Shown here: positions 35,596 to 44,773 of the stretch, in pieces
How the letters are laid out: every line of letters starts with the position of its first letter
Position numbering within the stretch: the stretch's first letter is position 1
Assembly (NCBI GenBank): GCA_000198515.1
Contig: FP929140.1
Coordinates: forward strand, 4,376,527 to 4,440,526
DNA length: 64,000 nt
Direction: 5' to 3'
Origin: a gamma proteobacterium HdN1
GTDB lineage: Bacteria > Pseudomonadota > Gammaproteobacteria > Pseudomonadales > Ketobacteraceae
Program-made: the position numbers and the translations under genes
The notes under the pieces: generated by a model
Told to the model about the DNA's origin: nothing
Databases searched by the model: none
Seen by the model: only the letters and a program-made list of their open reading frames with translations

Positions 35596-37650
35596 ATGAA
35601 CTATTTCAAAGCCGCGCGCCCGTTTTCGCGTAGATTCTCGCTAGGGAAATCTGTACTGCTTGGCTGCACACTTTTTGCTGCCTCCACCACTTACGCCAGC
35701 TTAACTGGGATGAATCTTGAGCAGTTAATGGATGTAAGCGTCACGTCTGTTTCCCGCCACGAGCAGCCCCTCAACAGTGCTGCGGCCGCGATCTATACCA
35801 TCACCCAAGACGACATCCAGCGCTCCGGTGCCACCAGCCTGCCCGAAATCCTGCGCCAAGCCCCCGGCCTTGAAGTCGCCCGCATCAGCGCATCCACCTG
35901 GGCCATCACCGCACGCGGTTTTAACAGCCAATTTGCCAACAAATTGCTCGTGCTGATTGATGGCCGCAGCGTCTACACGCCACTCTTTTCCGGCGTTTAT
36001 TGGGATCAGCAGCTCCCACCACTGAACGCCATCCAGCGCATTGAAATTATCCGAGGGCCAGGCGCAAGTCAGTGGGGCTCCAACGCTGTTAATGGCGTGA
36101 TCAACGTCATTACCTTTGATAGCAGCCAAACCCTAGGCCAGCATTTAACGCTCGGCGGCGGCGATCAAGAACACGGGTTTGTCCGCGCCATGCACGGCTT
36201 CAGAAGCGGCACCCTCACAGGGCGAGTCAACTTGCAGCATCGGCGAGCCGGCGAAAACAGCCTTGCCGGCAGCGAGCACGACGCTAGCGACGATTACGAA
36301 AGCTCTCAACTTGGCACACGCATCGACTGGCTTGCAGACAACGGCGGCAAACTAACGCTGGACGCGAGCCTTGAGAGCTCCCATAAACACCTCGACATCG
36401 CCGTCGCGGAAATCTTTGCGCCGCTCGTCACCCCCCGCCGCAACCAGCAAGCGGAAGGTGCACACTTACGCGCGCTTTGGGAACAGCCACTTAGCAACGG
36501 TGATCGCTTGCAACTGCAAGCTTACTCCGCCTACGACGACCGCAACGACGCCCTCGCCCGCGCAGAATTGGTGACTCATGATCTTGAACTGCAATACAAC
36601 CATCGCGACACCCGCTATCAACGCATCACTTGGGGGCTAAACCAGCGCAGCACGCGTGACCATATTCATGGTTCTGCGCTGATTTCAACGGAAAATCCCA
36701 GCCGCAGCACTCGACTTCGAACCGCTTTTCTCCAAGATGAAATTCACCTCTCCAGCACCGTCGACGCAACGCTAGGACTAAAGCTGGAAGACTCGACACA
36801 AAGTGATTTCGAATACCAACCTTCTGCAAGGGTGGCGTGGTGTTATTCCGATAACGCCACGCTCTGGGCTTCCGTTTCCCGCGCCACTCGCACCCCGTCT
36901 CGTCTTGAAAGGTCGCTGGAATTTCGCGGCCCGATGGGGCGGGAAATTATCCCACTCATCGCACCATTCTTTCCCGGCAAGGACTACTACGTTGTTGTGC
37001 GCGGCAATAAGCGCTATCACAGTGAGATACTCAATGCCTACGAATTGGGCTGGCGCTGGCAGTGGAACCACAAAGGCTCACTGGATCTTACCGCCTTCCA
37101 AAACCAGTACCGCAACCTTCAGACGATGGTGATAGCGCCGCTACCCGACAACCCAGACCTTCGCTACCTTGATTACGGCCTCGTTGGGCTGATCGTTGAT
37201 AACCGCAATGTCGCTCGCGGCCATTCCAACGGAATTGAACTCGTTTCCAAGTATTTCATGTCTGAAGACTGGAAGATTTCAGGTTCCTATAGCTGGTACA
37301 ATTTTGTTTCAAGTCGGAACCTTTATTCCACGAACGCCGCCCATAGCTTCGAGACGCAATCACCAGAGCATCAAGCGCGCATCGCATCTACCCACATCTT
37401 GTCCAAGCTTTGGGAACTAGACTGGAGCGTGCGCTATGTCGATTCGATTTTTAATGGCGCAATCCCTGCTCATACCGACGTGGACATTCGCTTGATGCAC
37501 CGACTCTCGCCAACGCTAAACGTATCTATTATTGGTAAAAACCTGATTGACCCTCAACATCCTGAATTTTTAGACTACAACTACGCACCCGACCTGATTG
37601 AAATCCGCCGCAGCGCACACCTGCAAATCGACTGGCGCAACGATTCATGA
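35596..37650 (+). CDS. TonB-dependent outer-membrane receptor
   Basis: The 684-residue protein has a signal peptide (SVLLGCTLFAASTTYA), then a plug domain with VTSVSRHEQPLNSAAAAIYT, LPEILRQAPGLEVARI, ITARGFNSQFANKLLVLIDG, IEIIRGPGASQWGSNAVNGVINVIT. The 22-strand barrel ends in HLQIDWRNDS. The N-terminal plug with LTGMNLEQLMDVSVTSVSR is typical of receptors of the cobalamin/TonB group annotated as iron or vitamin transporters, but no substrate can be assigned. The last codon overlaps the flavoprotein gene by ATGA, implying translational coupling. Confidence 0.9.
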   Translation: MNYFKAARPFSRRFSLGKSVLLGCTLFAASTTYASLTGMNLEQLMDVSVTSVSRHEQPLNSAAAAIYTITQDDIQRSGATSLPEILRQAPGLEVARISASTWAITARGFNSQFANKLLVLIDGRSVYTPLFSGVYWDQQLPPLNAIQRIEIIRGPGASQWGSNAVNGVINVITFDSSQTLGQHLTLGGGDQEHGFVRAMHGFRSGTLTGRVNLQHRRAGENSLAGSEHDASDDYESSQLGTRIDWLADNGGKLTLDASLESSHKHLDIAVAEIFAPLVTPRRNQQAEGAHLRALWEQPLSNGDRLQLQAYSAYDDRNDALARAELVTHDLELQYNHRDTRYQRITWGLNQRSTRDHIHGSALISTENPSRSTRLRTAFLQDEIHLSSTVDATLGLKLEDSTQSDFEYQPSARVAWCYSDNATLWASVSRATRTPSRLERSLEFRGPMGREIIPLIAPFFPGKDYYVVVRGNKRYHSEILNAYELGWRWQWNHKGSLDLTAFQNQYRNLQTMVIAPLPDNPDLRYLDYGLVGLIVDNRNVARGHSNGIELVSKYFMSEDWKISGSYSWYNFVSSRNLYSTNAAHSFETQSPEHQARIASTHILSKLWELDWSVRYVDSIFNGAIPAHTDVDIRLMHRLSPTLNVSIIGKNLIDPQHPEFLDYNYAPDLIEIRRSAHLQIDWRNDS

Positions 37651-38894
37651 CCTCAACACCGCCCCGCAACACCGCAGCCGTAATCGGTGGCGGCCCTGCG
37701 GGATTGATGGCCGCCAGCATTCTTTCTAAACAGGGATTTTCTGTAGACCTGTTTGACGGAATGGCCTCTCTTGGCCGCAAATTCCTGCTGGCTGGAATCG
37801 GCGGGATGAACCTCACTCACAGCGAGCCGCTCCCGCAATTTTTGTCTCGCTATGCACCGCAAGAGCCGCAACTGCTCGCCAGCATCGAACAATTTAGCCC
37901 AAACGCGATCCGTGAGTGGGCGAGCAATCTGGGAATTGCCACCTTTGTAGGCACCTCAGGCCGAGTTTTTCCTAGCGACATGAAAGCAGCCCCCTTGCTA
38001 CGCGCATGGCTACGTCAACTGCGCGAGCAAGGCGTTCGTATACACACCCGTCATCGCTGGCTCGGCTGGGCTGGCGACGGAACAGACATACTCAGGTTCT
38101 CACACCCTGAAGGTGAGCGTTATCACTCTGCGGCAATAACGATCTTGGCGCTCGGCGGTGCGAGCTGGCCGAGGCTGGGCGCAGATGGTGGCTGGGTTCC
38201 ATTATTACGAGCGCGCGGCGTAGCGATTCAAGATCTGGAACCAGCCAATTGCGGGTTCAACGTCGATTGGAGCGCCACGCTTCAGGAAAAATGGGCCGGT
38301 ACGCCACTTAAATCCGTGACGGCACACTTCGAAGACGCTCACGGCCAACGCAGGCAGCGCAAAGGGGAATTTGTACTCTCGAAAACCGGCATTGAAGGCA
38401 GCCTGATCTACGCGTTATCCGCCCCTCTGCGCGAAACGCTAAACCTCAACGGCAGCGCTGCACTCTTTATTGATTTAATGCCAGACCAAACCCTTGCACA
38501 AATTGCGGCGAAACTTGCGCGGCCTCGCAACAAAAACAGCTTATCCAATCACTGGCGCAAAGCGGGGATACAGCCAGTACATGCGGCATTATTACGTGAA
38601 GCGCTTTCCTCCGAAGAGGCGCAGCAGCCGCAAAGGGTCGCCAACGCCCTCAAGGCTCTGCCAATTCATCTGACCTCGCCGCGCCCTATAGCAGAAGCGA
38701 TTAGCAGCGCAGGTGGCGTTGAGTTCAGCGCGCTCAACAGCGGGTATATGTTGAACGCGCTACCCGGAGTTTTCTGCGCCGGGGAAATGCTGCACTGGGA
38801 AGCCCCAACCGGCGGCTATTTGTTAACGGGCTGCCTCGCAACAGGGTATGCAGCGGGCTTGGGTGCGAGCCGTTGGCTGCTTGGGGCCAGCTGA
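37647..38894 (+). CDS. HI0933-family NAD(P)/FAD-dependent flavoprotein
   Basis: The 415-residue protein begins with a Rossmann dinucleotide motif AAVIGGGPAGLMAASIL and the family signature LGRKFLLAGIGGMNLTHSE, and ends with VFCAGEMLHWEAPTGGYLLTGCLATGYAAG. This is the HI0933-like flavoprotein group (the TIGR03862 subtype by the GIGGMNLTHSE segment), whose reaction is not established. The start overlaps the TonB receptor stop by four bases; a shared physiological role is suggested only by this coupling. Confidence 0.88.
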   Translation: MTSTPPRNTAAVIGGGPAGLMAASILSKQGFSVDLFDGMASLGRKFLLAGIGGMNLTHSEPLPQFLSRYAPQEPQLLASIEQFSPNAIREWASNLGIATFVGTSGRVFPSDMKAAPLLRAWLRQLREQGVRIHTRHRWLGWAGDGTDILRFSHPEGERYHSAAITILALGGASWPRLGADGGWVPLLRARGVAIQDLEPANCGFNVDWSATLQEKWAGTPLKSVTAHFEDAHGQRRQRKGEFVLSKTGIEGSLIYALSAPLRETLNLNGSAALFIDLMPDQTLAQIAAKLARPRNKNSLSNHWRKAGIQPVHAALLREALSSEEAQQPQRVANALKALPIHLTSPRPIAEAISSAGGVEFSALNSGYMLNALPGVFCAGEMLHWEAPTGGYLLTGCLATGYAAGLGASRWLLGAS

Positions 38895-38990
38895 TTTCTT
38901 CACGAGCTCAAGCCCCCCAACCGACTCTTTCTGCGGACCGGGTTACGGCCACTTCTGGAAAAATTCCACTGCGCTTCTGGCAGGGAATGA

Positions 38991-39443
38991 TCACCCCAAC
39001 TCGCGCTGCATATGCGGCATGGCGCCATACCAGCCGTAGGTATACTTTGCCTTGATTTTGCCACGATCATCAAAATGCAAAATATCCAAGCCTTTCCAGC
39101 CAAACCGATTTCCAAAAATCGCCCGTAAACCGACCTGGCGCAAACGACTCAACGCGCTTGGTTTTACGCCTTCCTCCAGATTGTGCTTGCATACCCATGT
39201 AAACACTGCTTTGTTATTTTCCAAATCAACAATCGCGTCTTCCGGTACAAACCTCATTTTTCCAAAAGCACCGCTAAACTGGGGCAAAAACGCCTTGCGT
39301 ACGGCTGCCAATCCCTCATGTCGCTTGCCATCACCCGGCTCATAAACGGCATCCTCCGAAAAAAAACTCATCACATCGTCCAGCGAGTTTCGATTAAAAG
39401 CCTCAGCAAAGGCCAAAATTTGCGATTCAATCATACTGCTCAT
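38991..39443 (-). CDS. SnoaL/NTF2-like domain protein
   Basis: The 150-residue protein has the SnoaL-like cone fold pattern: ILAFAEAFNRNSLDDVMSFFS with EDAVYEPGDGKRHEGLAAVR, then VDLENNKAVFTWVCKH and a final LDILHFDDRGKIKAKYTYGW strand. Such proteins act as small isomerases or hydrolases, or as ligand-binding folds; substrate unknown. It ends the minus-strand group of two alpha/beta hydrolases read from 41315, with only 6 nt to the upstream gene, and probably belongs to that TetR-associated operon. Confidence 0.82.
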   Translation of the reverse strand: MSSMIESQILAFAEAFNRNSLDDVMSFFSEDAVYEPGDGKRHEGLAAVRKAFLPQFSGAFGKMRFVPEDAIVDLENNKAVFTWVCKHNLEEGVKPSALSRLRQVGLRAIFGNRFGWKGLDILHFDDRGKIKAKYTYGWYGAMPHMQRELG

Positions 39444-39449
39444 GTTTTT

Positions 39450-40339
39450 TTATCCTCTTAGCTCATTACACAAAAACTTTACTTGGGCAGCCAATGCATG
39501 GGACTTGGCAGGTTCGACGTAGATTCCATAGTGCCCAGTCGGATAACAGTGCAACTCTGCTTTTATTTGTTTGGCTGCCTGCAAGGTTGGGCCAATGGGC
39601 GTTAGCTTGTCTTGTTCACAGCCAAAAAACTGCACCGGGCAATTTACGCGAGGCAGGTATTTTATCGCTCGAAACATTGGAAAACTCGCAAAATCACGCA
39701 TCGCAACCCGATTACTCCAAGACAGGCCGATAATCGTCTGCGCTTTGGCCCAATCATCATTAGACTCGTAAGCCGATCCCGAACCAACAGGCCCCACCGA
39801 ACGCACATGGTAAGGCGCACGCCCCGTTAGCGCATGGCTCACATCGCGAAATACCACATAAATCGCTTGCGGCTATTTTGTTTCATTAAAAATCGCAGAG
39901 TGGCCAGATTATCAAGGTTGGGCACCTGAGAAATAATCGCGCGCACATCACCATCCAGCGCGGCAACTGCAATCACCAAACCACCTGAAAACGATGAGCC
40001 CCAAAGCGCAATACGGCGGCGATCCACGTTTGGCATCGTGCGCACAAAATCCAGTGCGATTTGATAATCCTCGATTTGATCTTTTGCCGTTACTACTTCT
40101 CGGTTTTTGCCGCTGCTTTCACCAAAATTGCGATAGTCAAACACCACCACATGCATACCCGCCTGCGAAAACCGCGAGGCATACACATCCAGCCCGCAAT
40201 CCATTGTGAGCGAATATCCGTGCGCCATGACCACCACTGGCGCTCCCGATTCGTTGGCAAGATCCTTATTGGCGGGGGGATAATGCCAGGCACTCAGGTA
40301 ATCTCGTCCATGGGGGATAATGATGTCTTGTCGAGTCAT
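39450..40339 (-). pseudogene. alpha/beta hydrolase with an apparent 1-nt frameshift
   Basis: Two overlapping frames form one hydrolase. The upstream part (39839-40339) holds VVVMAHGYSLTMDCGLDVYA, VVVFDYRNFGESSG and the nucleophile elbow WGSSFSGGLV. The downstream part (39450-39857) holds FFGCEQDKLTP with the acid Asp and CYPTGHYGIY with the catalytic His. The break is at a TTT run near 39860: one added T gives a continuous KRFYVVFRDVSHAL. The whole would be about 296 residues, a normal length for this fold. The single homopolymer change means sequencing error is as likely as real inactivation. It lies 13 nt downstream of the next hydrolase gene in the same operon. Confidence 0.75.
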
Positions 40340-40352
40340 ATGATTCTCCCTA

Positions 40353-41315
40353 TCAATTACGCGATTTAGTACATTTGGCGATAAATTCCTTGCTGGAATT
40401 TACCAGTTGGTCCAAAGCCGTTTGCTCAAGTGGATAATGGCCACCGTTTTCCAGCATTACTTTGGTTACCGAAACCCGCTGCAACCGATTCAAAATTGGC
40501 TCGGACAATTCAATAGGCGTCCAGCGATCTGCAGCGGGTTGCGTCAACAATACTGGGCATTGAGTAAAATCCTCTGGCGCAACGGCAGGCCGGTAGGAAA
40601 GCCAAGAATCCAGAAAGGCAACACTCACATTGTTTCCTGCAGAGGTTGCGTCCTGATAGCAGGATTTTTTGGCTTCCGGGCTATTGACCAAAGCGCGCAT
40701 TTTGCTTACCCAGCGCATGGGCACACGTACACGCCCCAGCCCTGCTATTCTTAAAAAGCGCATCACATAAGCACCGAACACCCCTGTTAGCGGATCAAAA
40801 GCAGTATGCAATCGCACGTCAAAAAGGCTGGTATCCAGAAATGTCATACCAATAATGCCCTGCACATGGCGCGTTTTAGCCGCTACATGATAGGTTTCCA
40901 TTCCACCCGCTGAGAGGCCGTATAAAACAATGGGGCGACCCTCTTTGGCATGCTCAAGCTCAACAAGCTCAACAAGATCGACGCCAATCTGCACCCAATC
41001 GTCATACGTTACTAAAGCGCCATCTGCGACTTGGGTAACGCCGAAGGTCGGCATGTCTATCGCAATGACTTCATAGCCAAGCTGTGCCAATGGGCGCCCC
41101 AAAATGGTGCTCATCTGCCGGCCATTGGTGCCAACCCCGTGAAATAAAATCACCTTGGCAGGTGCCGATGCGTTGCGATACGTGTCGAGATGAATATGAT
41201 GCCCCTTGTGCTGCCACCATTCTTCCGTGGGTTCATCCGCTACGTTTAGCTGGTATTTTGCTGGTAAATGCTTTTGAATTTGCTGCCACTGGGGCTGGGT
41301 TTTGTAGCCGGCCAT
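40353..41315 (-). CDS. alpha/beta fold hydrolase
   Basis: The protein is 320 residues from ATG 41315, which has AGAGG 7 nt upstream. The open frame extends to 41432, but that would run through the divergent TetR start and its operator. Motifs: VILFHGVGTNGRQMS (oxyanion loop), YEVIAIDMPTFGVT, nucleophile elbow YGLSAGGMETYH, acid Asp around PAADRWTP and His in ENGGHYPLEQ. The substrate is unknown; the neighbouring regulator and hydrolase suggest ester or lactone metabolism. It is the first gene of a three-gene minus-strand operon with another hydrolase and a SnoaL-like protein. Confidence 0.83.
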   Translation of the reverse strand: MAGYKTQPQWQQIQKHLPAKYQLNVADEPTEEWWQHKGHHIHLDTYRNASAPAKVILFHGVGTNGRQMSTILGRPLAQLGYEVIAIDMPTFGVTQVADGALVTYDDWVQIGVDLVELVELEHAKEGRPIVLYGLSAGGMETYHVAAKTRHVQGIIGMTFLDTSLFDVRLHTAFDPLTGVFGAYVMRFLRIAGLGRVRVPMRWVSKMRALVNSPEAKKSCYQDATSAGNNVSVAFLDSWLSYRPAVAPEDFTQCPVLLTQPAADRWTPIELSEPILNRLQRVSVTKVMLENGGHYPLEQTALDQLVNSSKEFIAKCTKSRN

Positions 41316-41345
41316 TACGTCAACCTCTGCTGGATATTCACTAAT

Positions 41346-41369
41346 GCAAGCGTCACTTGCTTTTATACT
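41346..41369. promoter_or_regulatory. operator-like repeat and -10 box between divergent hydrolase and tetR genes
   Basis: GCAAGCGTCACTTGC (41346-41360) is an inverted repeat with 5-bp arms, followed by TATACT (41364-41369) only 6 nt before the tetR ATG. The 60-nt divergent intergenic region is the natural binding site for the TetR protein encoded at 41376. Confidence 0.45.
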
Positions 41370-41375
41370 CCCATC

Positions 41376-42008
41376 ATGAAAGAAATACAATCCAATTGCA
41401 CCCCCAAAAATGCACAAGAAAGCACAGCCCAAACACGACCAGGCGGTCGCACCGCCCGCACACGTCGCGCCGTGCTGGACGCGGCAGCACGCTTACTGGC
41501 CGAAGCATCGCCTGCCGACATCACTTGCGCCCAGATCGCAGCGCTTGCAGGCGTGAACGAAACCACGATTTATCGCAAATGGGGCACCAAGGAAGCACTC
41601 TTTACCGACGCGCTATTGACGCTCTCTGCCGAACCCTTGGTCATGATCGACACGGGATCGCTACGCACCGACCTGATTCAGGTAGTCAGTGGTGTTGCGG
41701 ACTTTTTGCGAACGCCTGCGGGTTTTTCACTCGCATACATGGGAGCCGCTGGTGAGGACGAGACCACCGGTGAGCTCAGAAAGACCTTCTGGGCAGACCG
41801 GTTTGCCAAAGCAAAGGTAATTTTCGAGCGCGCCGTGGCCAGAGGGGAGATCAACAGCGCTAAACACGCAACGTTGGCGTATGAAGCGTTGATTGGCACC
41901 CTGCACTTCCGGATTCTTGCGCAGCGAAGCACGCTGGAGGACGACATCGCTGAACAACTTGTCGATTTGATATTGTGCGGAGTTTTTGGGGTGGCCCATC
42001 GCAGCTGA
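41376..42008 (+). CDS. TetR family transcriptional regulator
   Basis: The 210-residue protein begins MKEIQSNCTPKNAQES and has a TetR_N helix-turn-helix: TRRAVLDAAARLLAEASPAD, then ITCAQIAALAGVNETTIYRKWGTKEALFTDAL. The C-terminal ligand-binding helices match the TetR_C_16/11-like group (LIGTLHFRILAQRSTLEDDIAEQLVDLIL). It is divergent from the hydrolase operon, with an inverted repeat in the 60-nt gap, so it likely represses that operon and itself. The ligand is unknown. The next 190 nt to the convergent gene hold nothing recognised. Confidence 0.9.
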   Translation: MKEIQSNCTPKNAQESTAQTRPGGRTARTRRAVLDAAARLLAEASPADITCAQIAALAGVNETTIYRKWGTKEALFTDALLTLSAEPLVMIDTGSLRTDLIQVVSGVADFLRTPAGFSLAYMGAAGEDETTGELRKTFWADRFAKAKVIFERAVARGEINSAKHATLAYEALIGTLHFRILAQRSTLEDDIAEQLVDLILCGVFGVAHRS

Positions 42009-42202
42009 CGGCCTGAGGAATATCGGCTACATCGAGCGCCTGCAAAGCGCCCAAGGAAGCATTGATTCTCGGGTCGAGACGTCACACCACAAGTGATTTT
42101 CTCAGCCCATCAGCATTTGAAACAAGAAAGGTCGCTTAATGAATTGTCCGTCATTGTTGGGAAAGATCACCTAATTCGCCCTATACCCTAAGAACCTCCC
42201 AA

Positions 42203-43253
42203 TCATTCAGGACATAAATCTTGCAACATGCAGTCTTTTCGACCAAAAATGGCTTGTAACTGCTTGGCATCTCGTACCCGTTTTTCCTGACCAAAATCCT
42301 CCATATAACCGACGCCGCCTAGCACTTGAATTCCCAGCAATGTAGCGGTGATGCTCATCTCACCCACCAACACCTGCGACGCCTTTCCGTCCAAATCACT
42401 CGGCGCTGCTCGAAACAACTGTTCCGCAACAAGGCTACACGCTGCAATCCGGCCTAGTTCGGCACGCACCTGTTTATGATGAATAATGTTTTGATACCCT
42501 TGCCACCGCGATTTCGCATAGCTGACCGCTTCTTTCAGGCAACCCGATAACACACCGGCCTGCATAGCCAAAATCAGATGCCGGTTCGCATCTACGGTGC
42601 GTTCATAGAGGCGTTTTGCATTTTCCCCCCGCGCCAAAAGCAAAGCCTTCACACCCCCCCATCCGAATATCTGCAGCCGGGCAGGCTCGCAAGCCTAGCG
42701 AAATAATCGGAGCACTGCACTGCAACCGATCGGATTTATTCGCCAAAAATAGCGCCAAATCACCCTGCAACATGGCCGGTACAATAAACGTATTAGCTAC
42801 CGGTGCCATTACCATAAAATTCAGTTGACCACTCAGCGCATACTGATCGCCAGACGCACTTGCCATGACACTCATCGGAAGGTCTATAGGGTCCTCATAC
42901 AGCGGCGTTGCAATAAAGGCTAATTCGCTTACCGCACCATCCATGTTGGCAGAACTCAACAGTTGATGGGCAAAGGCTTGACCGAACAGCACAGCGGCTA
43001 CCGATGCGTCAACCCTCGAAATGGCAAACAATATTTCTGCCATCGACGCCAGCGCCTCGCTCGTATTTTCTGAACGAATGGCTGTGAAAATATCGAGAAA
43101 TCCAACGTCTTTTGCCTTCTTATATAACGCGGTCTGGAAGGAAACCTCTGGGTAATGATCGCTTTCTTTAACCATGCGATCGGTAAGTTCACCTCTGGAA
43201 AATCTTTCTGCCAGAAGAGCTACGGCGCTGCGCACATCATCACTGCCCGTCAT
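42203..43253 (-). pseudogene. divergent acyl-CoA dehydrogenase-like protein, apparent 1-nt frameshift
   Basis: Two frames join into a protein of about 349 residues. 42603-43253 carries the N-terminal and middle domains (VKESDHYPEVSFQTALYKKA, LYEDPIDLPMSVMASASGDQ, ALSGQLNFMVMAPVANTFIV). 42203-42652 carries the C-terminal helical domain (RHLILAMQAGVLSGCLKEAV, GVGYMEDFGQEKRVRDAKQL). The break is at a run of seven G near 42654-42660; six G would give the continuous RMGGVKALLLARGENAKRLY. Neither usual catalytic glutamate position (IYEG/helix G) appears conserved (AIFGRKD), so it may be a non-catalytic partner. It overlaps the upstream acyl-CoA dehydrogenase by ATGA, supporting a heteromeric enzyme. 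Confidence 0.72.
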
Positions 43254-44746
43254 TGCGATTTACTCCACATGCGAATACCAAAATCGTGGTCGGCGACAAT
43301 GCGCTGAAATACGCCAAACGTGCATATTTCATTTGTGCCTTCATAAATCTGAAGCAGCTTAATGTCACGCAATATTTTTTCCATTCCCTCGTCTTGACGC
43401 AAACCAAACGAGCCCATTAGGTCGATACCGAGGTTGGCATTCATCATCGCTAGGTCGCTGCATTTTGCCTTTGCGGTTGACGTAAAGGTATTCATGATCG
43501 GTGTATTTAATCCTGCGTGATCCATAACCCAACCAATGGCTTTTCCTACAGAATGGCGCATCTTTCTTTGCTGCAGTAGGTCACTGCCAAATTGGGAAGC
43601 ACCGGCGGTTAATACTCCATCAATGATTTGTTTGCGCCGGTAGCCGTTGCGCTTGGCCGGGAGAAACATTTTGTTCATCCCGTGATTAACGTCGCTGAAA
43701 AACCCCTCCTGTACGGCTGCGCGTGAAATGAGTACGTTCATATACATATCGCCCAACACCATCTGCGCCCACTGATGATTGACGAGCACCTCACCTCTCA
43801 CAGTCGTATCTCGCGCGAAGGTCAATGCACGTTCGTAGGCACCTCTTGCCGCGCCGGTCGCCATTGCACCGATCAATAAGCGGGTGAATCCCATAAAATC
43901 TGTGGTTTTTTTGGCGATTGGCCCAAAATACGGTGTTAGCCGATTGGATTCATCGACGAAACAATCCTCATAAATCATTTCCGTGGCGGGTGTCGCGAGT
44001 TGCCCCATTTTCTTCTCATCTCGCCCGAAAGAAAAACCTTTGGCATCTGATCGCATGAGAAAAGTCGCCATGGAATCCATATAATTTTTTCTGTCAGTGG
44101 ACATAAACACGAGATGGTAGGTGGAAAGCCGACCACAACTAATAAATTGCTTCCGGCCATTGAGTATATATCCGCCTTCCACTGGACGCGCTTCACTTTG
44201 CGGGCGAGCACTTTCCCACAATCCCACCTCGGTGTGATCGGAACCCACCGATGGTTCCGTCATAGCCGACGCAAGCAGCACGGGTTTGATTGACGTTTCA
44301 TTGGCTACAATTTCCCGAAACACTTCTGCCGTTCGCGCTAAAGAAAAGGTATTTCGCATCACAAACATGCCAAGATAATGACCGCCAATGATATTGCCAA
44401 GCCCTGTACATACCGAACAGAGTTCTTCAAACAAAATGACACAGGTCGCCCATGAATATCCACCACCCCCAAACTTCTTAGGAATCGTAAGCGATAACAG
44501 CCCAGCTTTCCCTGCAGCGCGCACAAACTCCCAAACCGGTTCTTTATTAGTGGGAGCGCGCCTGATTTCACGCTCAATGTGCAGGGCCATGGGTGCCGCA
44601 ATCTCTCGTGAAAATTGTCTCGCACGTTTAAATACGCTATCCATTTCACGGTACAGTTTCGGATCAAGGGTTTTGTAAAGCTGAAACCCTTGATAGGTTT
44701 CATCAAACGTCGAAAGATATTTTTCTGGAATTTTAGGATTTTTCAT
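43250..44746 (-). CDS. acyl-CoA dehydrogenase, long form
   Basis: The protein is 498 residues from ATG 44746 (MKNPKIPEKY); an in-frame upstream start at 44770 would nearly abut the previous gene. It shows LLSLTIPKKFGGGGYSWATC, LASAMTEPSVGSDHTEVG (FAD/substrate loop), GYILNGRKQFISCG and the C-terminal catalytic segment LLQIYEGTNEICTFG with the standard Glu. The C-terminal half is longer than in ordinary 380-residue family members. It lies between an acetoacetate decarboxylase-family gene and a second, shorter acyl-CoA dehydrogenase overlapping by ATGA. This operon carries a GntR operator-like site at its promoter. The acyl substrate is unknown. Confidence 0.88.
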   Translation of the reverse strand: MKNPKIPEKYLSTFDETYQGFQLYKTLDPKLYREMDSVFKRARQFSREIAAPMALHIEREIRRAPTNKEPVWEFVRAAGKAGLLSLTIPKKFGGGGYSWATCVILFEELCSVCTGLGNIIGGHYLGMFVMRNTFSLARTAEVFREIVANETSIKPVLLASAMTEPSVGSDHTEVGLWESARPQSEARPVEGGYILNGRKQFISCGRLSTYHLVFMSTDRKNYMDSMATFLMRSDAKGFSFGRDEKKMGQLATPATEMIYEDCFVDESNRLTPYFGPIAKKTTDFMGFTRLLIGAMATGAARGAYERALTFARDTTVRGEVLVNHQWAQMVLGDMYMNVLISRAAVQEGFFSDVNHGMNKMFLPAKRNGYRRKQIIDGVLTAGASQFGSDLLQQRKMRHSVGKAIGWVMDHAGLNTPIMNTFTSTAKAKCSDLAMMNANLGIDLMGSFGLRQDEGMEKILRDIKLLQIYEGTNEICTFGVFQRIVADHDFGIRMWSKSQ

Positions 44747-44773
44747 GGCACCCAGCCTTTTTACGCACAAGTT

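Noticed and set aside
41316-41432. N-terminal membrane-anchor extension of the hydrolase read from 41432
   Set aside because: It would cross the divergent tetR start and its operator; ATG 41315 has a good ribosome binding site.
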